From Thermohalobaculum sp035527255 (GTDB taxonomy: Bacteria > Pseudomonadota > Alphaproteobacteria > Rhodobacterales > Rhodobacteraceae): 64,000 bases of DNA. The translations under genes were made by a program, and so were the position numbers. Shown here one piece after another: positions 33,362 through 41,994 of the stretch (positions within the stretch are counted from its first letter, which is position 1; the number at the start of each line of letters is the position of its first letter). The notes below the pieces were generated by a model. It was not told the DNA's origin. It made no database searches and worked only from the letters and a program-made list of their open reading frames with translations. The DNA lies in the NCBI GenBank assembly GCA_035527255.1, contig DATLAW010000237.1, positions 1-64,000 of the forward strand, given 5' to 3'.

Positions 33362-34369
33362 ATGAGCGAGCAGGTCAATCCGGTCCTTGCCGAGGTTTGG
33401 CGGGGTGAGATCTTGGAGTGCGTGCATCGGGGCACTGCGGTGGTCGCGACGGCGTCGGGCGAGGTGGTCGAGGCTTGGGGTAATCCGGGGCGGGTGATCC
33501 TGCCGCGCTCGGCCTGCAAGATCATCCAGGCGCTGCCGCTGGTCGAGAGCGGGGCAGCGGATGCTGTTGGGCTCGGGACCGAGCAACTGGCGCTCGCCTG
33601 TGCCTCGCATCAGGGGGCGTCGGTGCATACCGGGCTGGCGCAGCGCTGGCTGGAGGGGATCGGGCTTGGCGAGACCGACCTCAGATGCGGCGCCCATGTG
33701 CCGAACGATCCGGAGGCGAGCCATGATTTGTATCACCGCCGCGCCCGGCCGGATCAGTTCCACAACAACTGCTCGGGCAAGCATTGTGGCTTCCTGACCG
33801 CCAACCGGCATCTTGGCGGCGGGGCGGACTACGTCGAGCCGGATCATTCGTTGCAGAGGGCGGTGCGGCAGGCAACCGAGGAGGTGACCGGCGAGACCGT
33901 TGTAGGGTTTGCCATCGACGGTTGTTCGGCGCCGAATTTTGCCATCTCTCTGAAGGGTCTGGCAACCGCGATGGCGCGTTTCGCGACACCGGAGACCAAC
34001 TTTACCGGCGCCAGGGCTGTGGCGGCACGGCGGCTGCGTGAGGCGATGGCGGCGCATCCGGTGCTGGTCTCGGGTGAGGGCCGTCCCGTCACCAACCTGA
34101 TGCGGGCGTGCAGTGGCCGGGCCATGGTAAAATCCGGCGCGGAGGGGGTTTTCATCGCCATCCTGCCTTCGAGAGGCCTGGGAATTGCGCTGAAGGTCGA
34201 CGACGGCAGCGGGCGCGGCAGCCAGGCGGCGATCGCGGCGCTGCTGGCCCGGTATGGTGCGCTGGATCGGGCCGATCCGGTCTACACCGCGTTGGCGGAC
34301 GCTCCGATCCTGAACTGCCGGGGCTACGCCCACGGCCATCTCAGGGCGGCGGAGACACTGTCGGGGTGA
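33362..34369 (+). CDS. L-asparaginase, Rhizobium etli (ReAV-like) class
   Basis: A 335-residue asparaginase of the class unrelated to E. coli AnsA/AnsB. The characteristic region NNCSGKHCGFL holds C137 and K140, and DGCSAPNFAI holds C188; in the studied R. etli enzyme the equivalent Cys-Lys-Cys set binds zinc. LPRSACKIIQALPLVESGAAD and CASHQGASVHT contain the proposed nucleophilic serines. It would hydrolyse L-asparagine to aspartate and ammonia in the cytosol. Its 3' end overlaps the convergent EamA gene by 29 bases. Confidence 0.9.
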   Translation: MSEQVNPVLAEVWRGEILECVHRGTAVVATASGEVVEAWGNPGRVILPRSACKIIQALPLVESGAADAVGLGTEQLALACASHQGASVHTGLAQRWLEGIGLGETDLRCGAHVPNDPEASHDLYHRRARPDQFHNNCSGKHCGFLTANRHLGGGADYVEPDHSLQRAVRQATEEVTGETVVGFAIDGCSAPNFAISLKGLATAMARFATPETNFTGARAVAARRLREAMAAHPVLVSGEGRPVTNLMRACSGRAMVKSGAEGVFIAILPSRGLGIALKVDDGSGRGSQAAIAALLARYGALDRADPVYTALADAPILNCRGYAHGHLRAAETLSG

Positions 34370-35273
34370 TCTGCGATGCTTGCCGCATCAGCCGGTATTC
34401 GCGCCAGATGGCGTAGAGCCCGGCACCGACGGTGATGGTCATGCCGATGATCATCCAGCGGTCGACCGGCTCGCCGAAGATGAAGGCTCCGATCGGGATG
34501 GCAAAGACCATTTGCAGGTAGCTGAAGGGCTGGATGCGCACCGCCTCGGTCGCCTCCAGCGCCCGGATCAGGCAGTAGTGGCCGAACATCGCCACGGTGG
34601 AATGGACCAGCAACCAACCGATGTCCGGCAGCCGCATCGGCGTCCAGTAGAACGGGCCGACCAATGTCAGCGCCCCTGCCCCGGCCACACCCAGCCAGAA
34701 GAACGCCGGCATGGCCGAGCCGTCGGCGCGGCTGACCATGCGGGTGGTGATGGTGTAGACCGCCATCATCGCCGCGATGGCCAGTGCGATCAGCGCGTCG
34801 GGGCGGAACATGTCGAGGCCGGGGCGCAGGATCATCACCACGCCGATGAAGCCGACGGTGATGGCCCCGGCCCGGCGCCAGCCGATCCGCTCGCCCAGCA
34901 GCGGGATCGCCAGCATCGTCGCCAACAGGGGATGCACCGAGAATATCGCGTGGGTCTCGGCCAGCCCGAGCCGGTCGAAACTGATCACCACGAGGACGAT
35001 CTGCGCCGCCAGCAGGACACCGCGGAACACCTGGAGCCGGGGCATCTTGGTTTGGAACACCGCCCGGAGCCCGCCGGGCCGCCGCGCCACCAGCAGCACG
35101 ACAAACACCGCGAACAGCCAGTAGCGGACCATGATGAAGAACTGCGGCGGGTAATGGCCCGCCAGGTACTTCGAGGTGCCGTCCTGCACCGCGAAAGCCA
35201 CCATCGCCATCAGCACGAAGCGGATGCCGAGGGCGGGGTTTGAGGGCCTGCTCACGCGCCGGCCTGCTCGCAC
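34341..35273 (-). CDS. EamA/DMT family transporter in the lysine operon
   Basis: About 310 residues with ten predicted transmembrane helices in two EamA repeats; LLAAQIVLVVISFDRLGLAETHAIFSVHP and PLLGERIGWRRAGAITVGFIGV are typical repeat ends. The frame is open far upstream into davB, but GTG at 35273, five bases after the davB stop (or GTG at 35255), gives a normal family start. It is last in gcdH-davA-davB-eamA and might move lysine, 5-aminovalerate or another pathway compound; substrate is inference from position only. Confidence 0.82.
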   Translation of the reverse strand: MRAGRRVSRPSNPALGIRFVLMAMVAFAVQDGTSKYLAGHYPPQFFIMVRYWLFAVFVVLLVARRPGGLRAVFQTKMPRLQVFRGVLLAAQIVLVVISFDRLGLAETHAIFSVHPLLATMLAIPLLGERIGWRRAGAITVGFIGVVMILRPGLDMFRPDALIALAIAAMMAVYTITTRMVSRADGSAMPAFFWLGVAGAGALTLVGPFYWTPMRLPDIGWLLVHSTVAMFGHYCLIRALEATEAVRIQPFSYLQMVFAIPIGAFIFGEPVDRWMIIGMTITVGAGLYAIWREYRLMRQASQITPTVSPPP

Positions 35274-35277
35274 GGCG

Positions 35278-36930
35278 TCATCCGGGCAGTTCGACAGGGC
35301 CGAGCGCGCCGAAGCGGTCTCCGGGACCTGGATTATCGCGATGGGAGTGCCCGCCGAGATGGGCCGTGACACCCCAGACCGCGTTCAACGCCGTTTGCAC
35401 CGCGCCCTCGGCCCAGGCGGGGGTCCAGCTTACGTCATCTCCGGCGAGCAACAGGCCGCGCTGTTCGGGCGGCAGCGTGCCTTGCATGAAGTGGCCGAAC
35501 ATGCGGTGGTTATAGCGGTAGTGGCCCGGCAAGGCACCCTTGAAGGCGCCGAGGAAGTTGGGGTCGTTCTCCCAGCTGACGGTGATCGGGTCGCCAATGA
35601 TGTGGCTGGCGATATCGACCCGTGGGTAGATCTTGGAAAGTGCCGCCAGCGCCAGCTCAACCCGGCGCTCGAGCGGCTGCGGCAGCATCTTGAGTGCATC
35701 CGACATCCAGGAATAGGTCAGGCACATGACGCCCGGACGGCCGGGACCAAGATCGAACAGGTAAGTGCCCCGGGTCAGCCGGTCGGTCAGGGTCATCGAC
35801 ATCACGTCGCGCCCGGTTACCGGGTCCTTGTCCTTCCAGAATGGCCGATCGACCATGACGAAGGTCTTCGACGATTGCATGTAGCGGGTGCGGTCCAGCG
35901 CCATCCACATGTCCTGGCTGAACAGGCGCTCCTCGGTGTCGATGGCGGTGGTCAGTAGCCAGCTTTGGCAGGTGGCGATGACCGCGTCGAAAGCCTCGGT
36001 GCGGCCCCAACGGTCGGTGACATTGAGGCGCCCTTCAGCGTCGCGGAACAACCGGGTCGCACCGGGCCGGGTGGCGCCGCCGTTCAGCGCCGACAGCGTG
36101 GTGCCCGCGGGCCAATGCACCATCCGTTCCGGCACCCGGCGCCACAGACCCTGGGGCACCTGCTCGACGCCGCCGACAATAAAACGCTGGTTCTCGTCGC
36201 ATTCGGTGGCGTTAACGCGCAGGATCTCCAGCATCGAGTTGGGGAAGTCGCTGTCCCAGCCACCAGTGCCGAAGCCGACCTGACCGAAGACCTCGCGGTG
36301 GCGGAACGAAAGCTTCTGGAACGCGCGGGACGAGGCGACAAAATCGTAGAAGGTACGCTCGTCCCAGGCCCGCACGATCGGGTTCCAGATCTCCTTGATC
36401 CGGGCGGTGTCACGGGCGCGGATAGCGGCCTTGAGATCGGAGAACCGCGCGCCCTCGTCCAACGCCTCGTTGTAGGCGGCGGCGACCTCGCGGAACATCC
36501 GTGGCAGATCGGCCAGCGTCTCGGCGTAGTGGGTCTCGCCACCCAAATCGATCACTGTCGAGCCAGCGGCGGAGGTCAGCGGGTTCGGGAACGGGCGGCT
36601 CTCGAGCCCCAGCTTATCGACGTAGTGGTAGAAACCGGTCGAGGACACTGGGAAGCGCATGCCGCCCAACTCGGCGATGACCCCATCGGCGCCTTCGAAG
36701 GGTTGCGAGCGAAGCCGGCCGCCGAACTGGCCGGACTCGAACAGGATCGGATGGACGCCCATGCGCATCAGCTCGTAGCCGCAGATCACCCCGGCGATAC
36801 CGGCCCCGATGATCGCGACCTTGGCACCGTGGCGTGCGCCGGGGATCGAGCCCAGCCCGGCCGGGTGGGCCAGCCAGTCGTCGAAAGCAAAGGGGAAATC
36901 GGGGCCGAAGACTGTGACGGGGGCGCTCAT
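35278..36930 (-). CDS. davB: L-lysine 2-monooxygenase (DavB-like flavin amine oxidase)
   Basis: A 550-residue FAD enzyme that decarboxylates and oxygenates L-lysine to 5-aminopentanamide. The N terminus VFGPDFPFAFDDWLAHPAGLGSIP, FAD loop VAIIGAGIAGVICGYELM, EGADGVIAELGGMRFPVSSTGFYHY, and the C-terminal LLLAGDDVSWTPAWAEGAV match lysine/tryptophan 2-monooxygenases, and, as I recall the Pseudomonas putida DavB sequence, the match is close along the whole length; size is right (about 560). Tryptophan 2-monooxygenase is the main alternative, but the partner is DavA-like and GcdH is upstream, which favours lysine. Start overlaps the davA stop by one base. Confidence 0.88.
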   Translation of the reverse strand: MSAPVTVFGPDFPFAFDDWLAHPAGLGSIPGARHGAKVAIIGAGIAGVICGYELMRMGVHPILFESGQFGGRLRSQPFEGADGVIAELGGMRFPVSSTGFYHYVDKLGLESRPFPNPLTSAAGSTVIDLGGETHYAETLADLPRMFREVAAAYNEALDEGARFSDLKAAIRARDTARIKEIWNPIVRAWDERTFYDFVASSRAFQKLSFRHREVFGQVGFGTGGWDSDFPNSMLEILRVNATECDENQRFIVGGVEQVPQGLWRRVPERMVHWPAGTTLSALNGGATRPGATRLFRDAEGRLNVTDRWGRTEAFDAVIATCQSWLLTTAIDTEERLFSQDMWMALDRTRYMQSSKTFVMVDRPFWKDKDPVTGRDVMSMTLTDRLTRGTYLFDLGPGRPGVMCLTYSWMSDALKMLPQPLERRVELALAALSKIYPRVDIASHIIGDPITVSWENDPNFLGAFKGALPGHYRYNHRMFGHFMQGTLPPEQRGLLLAGDDVSWTPAWAEGAVQTALNAVWGVTAHLGGHSHRDNPGPGDRFGALGPVELPG

Positions 36931-37739
36931 CAGGCGCCTTTCACGCCGGAGATTGATCCGTAGAGTTCGGGCCGCCGGTCGGCGAGATGGGTCGAGGTGG
37001 CCCGTGTCGCGGCCAGATGTTGCTTGGTCAGGTCGGCGAAGATCATCTCGTCACCGTCGCCAGCGCGGGCCAGATCGGCGCCGTCAGGGCCGCAGACACA
37101 GGACAGGCCGCAGTAGGTGAAATCGCCTTCGGCACCGCAGTAGTTGACGTAGGCGACATAGACCCCGTTCTCCTCGGCCCGGGCCGGGACGATGCGGGTC
37201 GGGATGCTGGTGAAGGGCAGCATGTTGGCGGTCGGCACCAGAATCGCATCAACGCCGGCAAGCGCCTGGGCGCGGGCCAGTTCGGGGAACTCGATGTCGT
37301 AGCAAATAGCCAACCCGAGCGACCAGCCGTCGAGGTCAACCGGCGTTGCCAGCGCCGCGCCGGGCGCGAATTGTGCCCGGTCGACAGCGCCATAGAAGTG
37401 TGTCTTGCGGCAAGTCGCGCGGCTTTTGCCGTGCCGGTCTACAAGATGGACGGCATTGTAGACCCTGCCGTCGGGGTCAAGTTCCGGGAAGCCTACTAGC
37501 AGCGCGATCCGGTGGCGACGGGCGATCTCGGCGAAGGCTGCGATCATCGGGCCGTCCAGCGGCTCGGCGGCGGCACGCACGGCAGCCACGCCGATATTAT
37601 AGCCGGTCAGCGCCATCTCCGGCGCGATCAGCAGGTTTGCGCCAGCCGCTGCGGCCGTTCCGGCAGAGCGGTTGAGACGGGCCAGCGCCACAGCGCTGCC
37701 GCCGGTCGTTGGTGGGCCCTGGTCGAGTGCGAGCCGCAT
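36930..37739 (-). CDS. davA: 5-aminopentanamidase (DavA-like nitrilase family)
   Basis: A 269-residue carbon-nitrogen hydrolase that would turn 5-aminopentanamide into 5-aminovalerate. The Glu-Lys-Cys triad is visible: E41 in APEMALTGYNIG, K112 in CRKTHFYGAVDR, C146 in LAICYDIEFPELAR. PTANMLPF and VYVAYVNYCGAEGDFTYCGLS are the flanking family blocks. Alone this could be another nitrilase-fold amidase; the one-base overlap with davB settles the role as probable. gcdH ends... on the upstream side the glutaryl-CoA dehydrogenase stop is 11 bases before this start. Confidence 0.85.
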   Translation of the reverse strand: MRLALDQGPPTTGGSAVALARLNRSAGTAAAAGANLLIAPEMALTGYNIGVAAVRAAAEPLDGPMIAAFAEIARRHRIALLVGFPELDPDGRVYNAVHLVDRHGKSRATCRKTHFYGAVDRAQFAPGAALATPVDLDGWSLGLAICYDIEFPELARAQALAGVDAILVPTANMLPFTSIPTRIVPARAEENGVYVAYVNYCGAEGDFTYCGLSCVCGPDGADLARAGDGDEMIFADLTKQHLAATRATSTHLADRRPELYGSISGVKGA

Positions 37740-37750
37740 GTCGGCTCCTG

Positions 37751-38962
37751 TCAGAAGAACGCCTGCAGCCCGGTCTGGGCGCGGCCAAGGATCAGGGCGT
37801 GGACGTCGTGGGTGCCCTCATAAGTGTTGACCGTCTCGAGGTTGACCATGTGCCGCATGACCTGGAACTCACCCGAGATGCCGTTGCCGCCATGCATGTC
37901 GCGGGCGTGGCGGGCCACCTCGAGCGCCTTGCCGCAATTGTTGCGCTTGATCAGTGAGATCATCTCCGGGGCAAAGCGGCCCTCGTCCATCAGGCGGCCA
38001 ACGCGGAGACTGGCCTGGAGGCCGAGTGCAATCTCAGTCTGCATGTCGGCGAGCTTTTTCTGGAACAGCTGGGTCTGGGCCAGCGGGCGGTTGAACTGCT
38101 TGCGGTCGAGGCCGTATTGACGGGCCGCGTGCCAGCAGAACTCGGCCGCACCCATGGCGCCCCATGAGATGCCGTAGCGGGCCCGGTTGAGGCAGCCGAA
38201 GGGGCCTTTCAGACCTTCGACATTGGGCAGAAGCGCGTCCTCGCCGACCTCGACCCCCTGCATGACGATCTCGCCGGTGATCGAGGTCCGCAACGACAGC
38301 TTGTTGCCGATCTTCGGGGCGCTGAGCCCGGCCATGCCCTTCTCGAGCACGAAGCCACGGATCTGGCCGTTATGGGCGTCGGATTTCGCCCAGATGACAA
38401 AGACGTCGGCGATCGGGGCGTTCGATATCCACATTTTCGAGCCGTTGAGGACATAGCCACCCTGCACTTTGGTGGCCCGGGTCTTCATGCCGCCGGGGTC
38501 GGAGCCTGCATCTGGCTCGGTCAGGCCGAAACAACCGATCCACTCGCCGCTGACGAGCTTCGGCAGATACTTCTGGCGCTGTTCCTCCGAGCCGTAGGTG
38601 TGGATCGGGAACATCACCAGGGATGACTGGACCGACATCATCGAGCGGTAGCCCGAATCCACCCGCTCGACTTCGCGCGCCACCAGCCCGTAGGCGACAT
38701 AGCCAGCGCCGACGCCGCCGTATTCCTCCGGGATTGTGATGCCGAGCAGGCCGAGATCGCCCATTTCGCGGAAGATCGACGTATCGGTCGTCTCCTCGGC
38801 GAAGGCGGCGATAACGCGGGGCTGAAGCTGCTCCTGCGCGTAGGCCCGTGCCGAGTCGCGAATCATCCGCTCCTCCTCGGTGAGCTGATCCTCCAGCAGG
38901 AACGGGTCGTCCCAGACAAAGCGGCTGGATTTGGACGAAGTTGCCGGAGCGTGGGTGTTCAT
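37751..38962 (-). CDS. gcdH: Glutaryl-CoA dehydrogenase
   Basis: A 403-residue FAD enzyme oxidising and decarboxylating glutaryl-CoA to crotonyl-CoA, feeding electrons to ETF. Start ATG 38962 has a perfect AGGAGG seven bases upstream; an open frame further upstream was rejected. Family blocks: WDDPFLLEDQLTEEE, SYRSMMSVQSSLVM region as SGYRSMMSVQSSLVMFPI, GLTEPDAGSDPGGMKT, and the catalytic base in VNTYEGTHDVHALILG (E382). First gene of gcdH-davA-davB-eamA; the order fits a lysine to glutarate route in which the steps from 5-aminovalerate to glutaryl-CoA must be encoded elsewhere. Confidence 0.92.
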   Translation of the reverse strand: MNTHAPATSSKSSRFVWDDPFLLEDQLTEEERMIRDSARAYAQEQLQPRVIAAFAEETTDTSIFREMGDLGLLGITIPEEYGGVGAGYVAYGLVAREVERVDSGYRSMMSVQSSLVMFPIHTYGSEEQRQKYLPKLVSGEWIGCFGLTEPDAGSDPGGMKTRATKVQGGYVLNGSKMWISNAPIADVFVIWAKSDAHNGQIRGFVLEKGMAGLSAPKIGNKLSLRTSITGEIVMQGVEVGEDALLPNVEGLKGPFGCLNRARYGISWGAMGAAEFCWHAARQYGLDRKQFNRPLAQTQLFQKKLADMQTEIALGLQASLRVGRLMDEGRFAPEMISLIKRNNCGKALEVARHARDMHGGNGISGEFQVMRHMVNLETVNTYEGTHDVHALILGRAQTGLQAFF

Positions 38963-39048
38963 GGTGAGGGCCTCCTGTGATGTCGCGGCGACACTAGCGC
39001 CGGGCGCAGGTGGCGGCAACGGGTCCGGCAATATGGACGTGATGTATT

Positions 39049-39154
39049 CTAGAGCACGAGCCATGATCTCCGATTCATGGCTCGTGCTCTATCCAGTTGT
39101 TTGGTCGCATTTTCACGACGCTACGGCTGGGCGCCTTTGCTGGAAAATGCTCTA
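39049..39154. repeat. Interspersed palindromic element, copy B
   Basis: Bounded by CTAGAGCACGAG and GAAAATGCTCTA. The left hairpin has long arms (AGAGCACGAGCCATGA and TCATGGCTCGTGCTCT around TCTCCGAT), then the shared core TTGGTCGCATTTTC. The right hairpin present in copies A and C is replaced by a different GC-rich sequence. Lies between gcdH and a small membrane-protein gene. Confidence 0.8.
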
Positions 39155-39193
39155 CCATCGCTTTGCGATTGCCTGCGGCTTTTCGTCCGGGTT

Positions 39194-39643
39194 ATGCACC
39201 GCTGCATGACGCTGTTCACCAGATCACTTTGGCCCGACCGGGTCCGCCGACCATATCTGCGGCTCGCCGCGGCGCTGATCGCGGCGCCGCTGGTGCTGGC
39301 GGCAGTGATGACGCTGATCGCCTTTGTGGTTGCCGGATCGACCGAACCAACCCGTGAGGGAACCCTGGCGCTGACGACGTCGGCGGCGGTGGTATTCTTC
39401 GTCGCCCTGCCCGCTTTTGCGATGACCTTGGGGCTGGCCGGAGTCGCCCTGTTGTGGTCGCTGGGACGGCGCGGGGTGCTGGCCTGGCTGGCGACCGGGG
39501 CTGGGGCCGGAATGCTGGTCGCCACTGGGCATGGTCTGCTCGTTGAGGGCGGCATCGTTCCGGTCCAGATGGCGGTGGCCGTGGTGCTGGGCCTGGTGAT
39601 GTTCGCCCTGATCCGCTGGATCGCCGGGGTGCGAGTCAGTTGA
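39194..39643 (+). CDS. Small multispanning membrane protein, unknown
   Basis: A 149-residue protein with four hydrophobic stretches at roughly 19-48, 62-88, 95-115 and 122-142 and a basic N terminus (FTRSLWPDRVRRPYLRL). No motif or family recognised. The frame is open further upstream into repeat copy B, so the start (39194, or ATG 39206) is uncertain; no good ribosome site is visible. The 3' end overlaps the convergent next gene by eight bases. Confidence 0.6.
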   Translation: MHRCMTLFTRSLWPDRVRRPYLRLAAALIAAPLVLAAVMTLIAFVVAGSTEPTREGTLALTTSAAVVFFVALPAFAMTLGLAGVALLWSLGRRGVLAWLATGAGAGMLVATGHGLLVEGGIVPVQMAVAVVLGLVMFALIRWIAGVRVS

Positions 39644-40190
39644 GCCGGTAGAGGTTCGTGGGTGGGTCGACACGCTGGCCGATACGTTCCCAGATCACAT
39701 GCCGGCCTTGGCGTTCGCGCTGGAGCACGCCGACTGCGGCCAGATCACTGAAGCCCGGCAACGCCGTCAGCGCCTCCGGCAAATTGGCGGCGCCCTCGGC
39801 GGTGGCCGGGATAACCAGTGCCGCTCCCTGCCGACCAATCAGTCGCCAGACCGGATCCTGACCGGGCGCTGTGATGTAGATGTCGACACGGACCAGATCG
39901 TCAAGTTCAAGGAACCCGCCGCCATGCGGCCCCATATAGCCGATCTCGCCCTCGCGCAGCACCACCAACCCTGCCCCGGTCACCGGGCGCACCGCCAGCG
40001 CCCCGAGCACTGCCGCGCGGAGCCAGAACAGCGCCAGCGCCGCCGCCGCCAGCACAATCCAGCCGAGTGAGCCGCCCTGCCCGACCCAGGTGATGCCGCG
40101 CCAGCCGGTCAACAGCACCAGCCCGCCCGCCGCCGCTGGCTCGCCCCAGCGCCGGATCGTGGCTGCCGCCTCGGGCCTGATCAAACTCAT
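39636..40190 (-). CDS. Membrane protein with PH-like C-terminal region, unknown
   Basis: A 184-residue protein: two transmembrane helices in the first 70 residues (about 20-37 and 43-66), then a soluble region with VLREGEIGYMGPHGGGFLELDDLVRVDIYI (about 77-106) that looks like a membrane-anchored PH-type fold. No named family assigned. Divergent from ubiA with about 160 bases between starts. Confidence 0.65.
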   Translation of the reverse strand: MSLIRPEAAATIRRWGEPAAAGGLVLLTGWRGITWVGQGGSLGWIVLAAAALALFWLRAAVLGALAVRPVTGAGLVVLREGEIGYMGPHGGGFLELDDLVRVDIYITAPGQDPVWRLIGRQGAALVIPATAEGAANLPEALTALPGFSDLAAVGVLQRERQGRHVIWERIGQRVDPPTNLYRLN

Positions 40191-40350
40191 GCAGTATTCC
40201 TGTCAGTAGCCCGCCAGAATGTCGGCGCCGCACCCGACGCCGTGTCGGCGCACCCGATCCGGAGGTCGAGCCCGACGCCGGTCCTCCCACCGCGATCGGC
40301 TGAAAGGAAAAACCTGATTTTTGCAGCCGTTTGTGCCATAAACTTGCCCA

Positions 40351-41316
40351 ATGAATCAGACACCAGATAACAACGCTTCCGCCTCGGATGGAAGTGCCAG
40401 CGACGGAACGGTGCGAGATGCGGTCCCGCAGAACTGGGTCGATCGCATCGCGCCGCCCTGGGCGCGGCCCTATCTGCGGCTGGCACGTGCCGACCGGCCG
40501 ATTGGCACCTGGCTGTTGCTGATCCCATGCTGGTGGGGGATCACTATCGCGATTATCGACAGTGGCTGGCAATGGGTCGATCTGTGGCTGTTCCCGGCCT
40601 GCGCCATCGGCGCCGTGGTCATGCGCGGGGCGGGCTGCACCTGGAACGACATCACTGACCGGGACATCGACGCACAGGTGGCGCGGACCCGCTCGCGACC
40701 GATCCCGTCGGGGCAGGTGACGATCGTCCAGGCAGCGATCTTCATGATCGGGCTGGGGCTGGCGGGGCTGGCGATCCTGCTGACACTGAACAGCGCTGCG
40801 ATCTGGCTTGGAGTGATCTCGTTGGGGCCGGTTTGCGTTTATCCCTTCGCAAAACGCTTTACCTGGTGGCCACAAGTGTTTCTGGGTATTGCCTTTAATT
40901 GGGGAGCGCTGCTCGGTTGGGCGGCTCATAGCGGGGGCCTGAGCCTGCCGCCAATCTACCTCTACGTCGCCGGGATCGCGTGGACGCTGCACTACGACAC
41001 CATCTACGCCCATCAGGACCGCGAGGACGACGAACTGATCGGGATCCGCTCGACGGCACGCCTGTTCGAGCAGGAGACCGCAGGGTGGTTGTGGATGTTC
41101 ACCGGGCTGATGGTGATCTTCGGGGTTCTGGCGGTGTTGTTCGCCGGTGGTGGCTGGTTCGGCATTCTCGGGCCGATGGCGCTGGGTGCTTTCATGGCCT
41201 GGCAAATCCGCGAGCTGGACATCGACGATCCGGAACAATGTCTGCGCCTGTTCCGCGCCACGCGTTGGGGCGGCCTGTTGATGCTCGGGTTCATGCTGCT
41301 CGATACGGCTTTTTGA
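40351..41316 (+). CDS. ubiA: 4-hydroxybenzoate polyprenyltransferase
   Basis: A 321-residue integral membrane prenyltransferase that attaches the polyprenyl tail to 4-hydroxybenzoate in ubiquinone synthesis. Both Asp-rich motifs are present: AGCTWNDITDRDIDAQVARTRSRPIPSG and the second, YDTIYAHQDREDDELIGIRSTA. About eight transmembrane helices follow. The N-terminal 30 residues are a poorly conserved Ser/Asp-rich leader. UbiA supplies the quinone used by PyrD and ETF-QO, also encoded in the window. Confidence 0.95.
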   Translation: MNQTPDNNASASDGSASDGTVRDAVPQNWVDRIAPPWARPYLRLARADRPIGTWLLLIPCWWGITIAIIDSGWQWVDLWLFPACAIGAVVMRGAGCTWNDITDRDIDAQVARTRSRPIPSGQVTIVQAAIFMIGLGLAGLAILLTLNSAAIWLGVISLGPVCVYPFAKRFTWWPQVFLGIAFNWGALLGWAAHSGGLSLPPIYLYVAGIAWTLHYDTIYAHQDREDDELIGIRSTARLFEQETAGWLWMFTGLMVIFGVLAVLFAGGGWFGILGPMALGAFMAWQIRELDIDDPEQCLRLFRATRWGGLLMLGFMLLDTAF

Positions 41317-41514
41317 ACGCACTGGCTTCAAATACCGATTGCCCGGATTGGAATTTTGCGTTTCCGCAGGCATTTTCACGGAATGTTACGGTGTGGATGT
41401 CGCTGTACATCTGCCATACATTGGCCTCTCTCCGGCGCTATCGTTGCTGTGATCGTTGAAAGAAAGGCCGTACTCTGCTAAGATAGCTTGGGGAAATGGG
41501 TGGGAGAGAATCTA

Positions 41515-41847
41515 ATGGCATTACTGGACACCAGCCGTCGTGCACCTGCGCGGTGGGTTCTCGAATGGGTCGGCAGATACGCAATCCGACGCGCTGTTGG
41601 GATATCGACTTGCGTGCTCGGCATCTCTGTCGCGACCATGGCCTTGGCAAAGAAGCCGGCCAAATTCGCAACAGCGCCGGGAGCGCCAGATGCTGAAGCT
41701 GCGGCGGAAGGCGAGGCGTCGTCGATAATACCCGATATGATCATGGGCGTCTCGACACACACGCTCTTTTTCGTCGCCGTCGTAGTGTTTGCGCTGTTTT
41801 GGTTCACGCTTGGCGGCGGTCGCAAGCCGAAGGTCACGCGGAACTAG
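41515..41847 (+). CDS. Small membrane protein, unknown
   Basis: A 110-residue protein with two hydrophobic segments, about 25-45 and 81-100, separated by an Ala/Pro/Glu-rich linker (AKFATAPGAPDAEAAAEGEASS), ending in GGGRKPKVTRN. ATG 41515 has GGGAGAG upstream; an open extension of nine codons upstream was rejected. No family recognised. It lies between ubiA and repeat copy C. Confidence 0.6.
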   Translation: MALLDTSRRAPARWVLEWVGRYAIRRAVGISTCVLGISVATMALAKKPAKFATAPGAPDAEAAAEGEASSIIPDMIMGVSTHTLFFVAVVVFALFWFTLGGGRKPKVTRN

Positions 41848-41888
41848 CCATGCCGCTGTAGTCGGCCCGTACGGGTGGCAGTCAGAGG

Positions 41889-41994
41889 CTAGAGCGCTTT
41901 GTGACCTGATTGCATCAGGTCACGCGCCCTAAGACATTAGCTGGTCGCATTTTCCGAGTCAGCGGATGATTCCATCCGCTTCGAAAATACTCTA
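41889..41994. repeat. Interspersed palindromic element, copy C
   Basis: Nearly identical to copy A (28371-28477): CTAGAGCGCTTT end, hairpin GACCTGATTGCATCAGGTC, core TAGCTGGTCGCATTTTCC, right hairpin GCGGATGATTCCATCCGC, end ACTCTAG. The right end provides the TAG stop of the minus-strand DUF3422 gene. Confidence 0.85.

Noticed and set aside
35278..36930. Tryptophan 2-monooxygenase for indole-acetic acid synthesis
   Set aside because: DavB and IaaM are related, but the DavA-like amidase and GcdH in the same operon point to lysine, so IaaM was kept only as an alternative.
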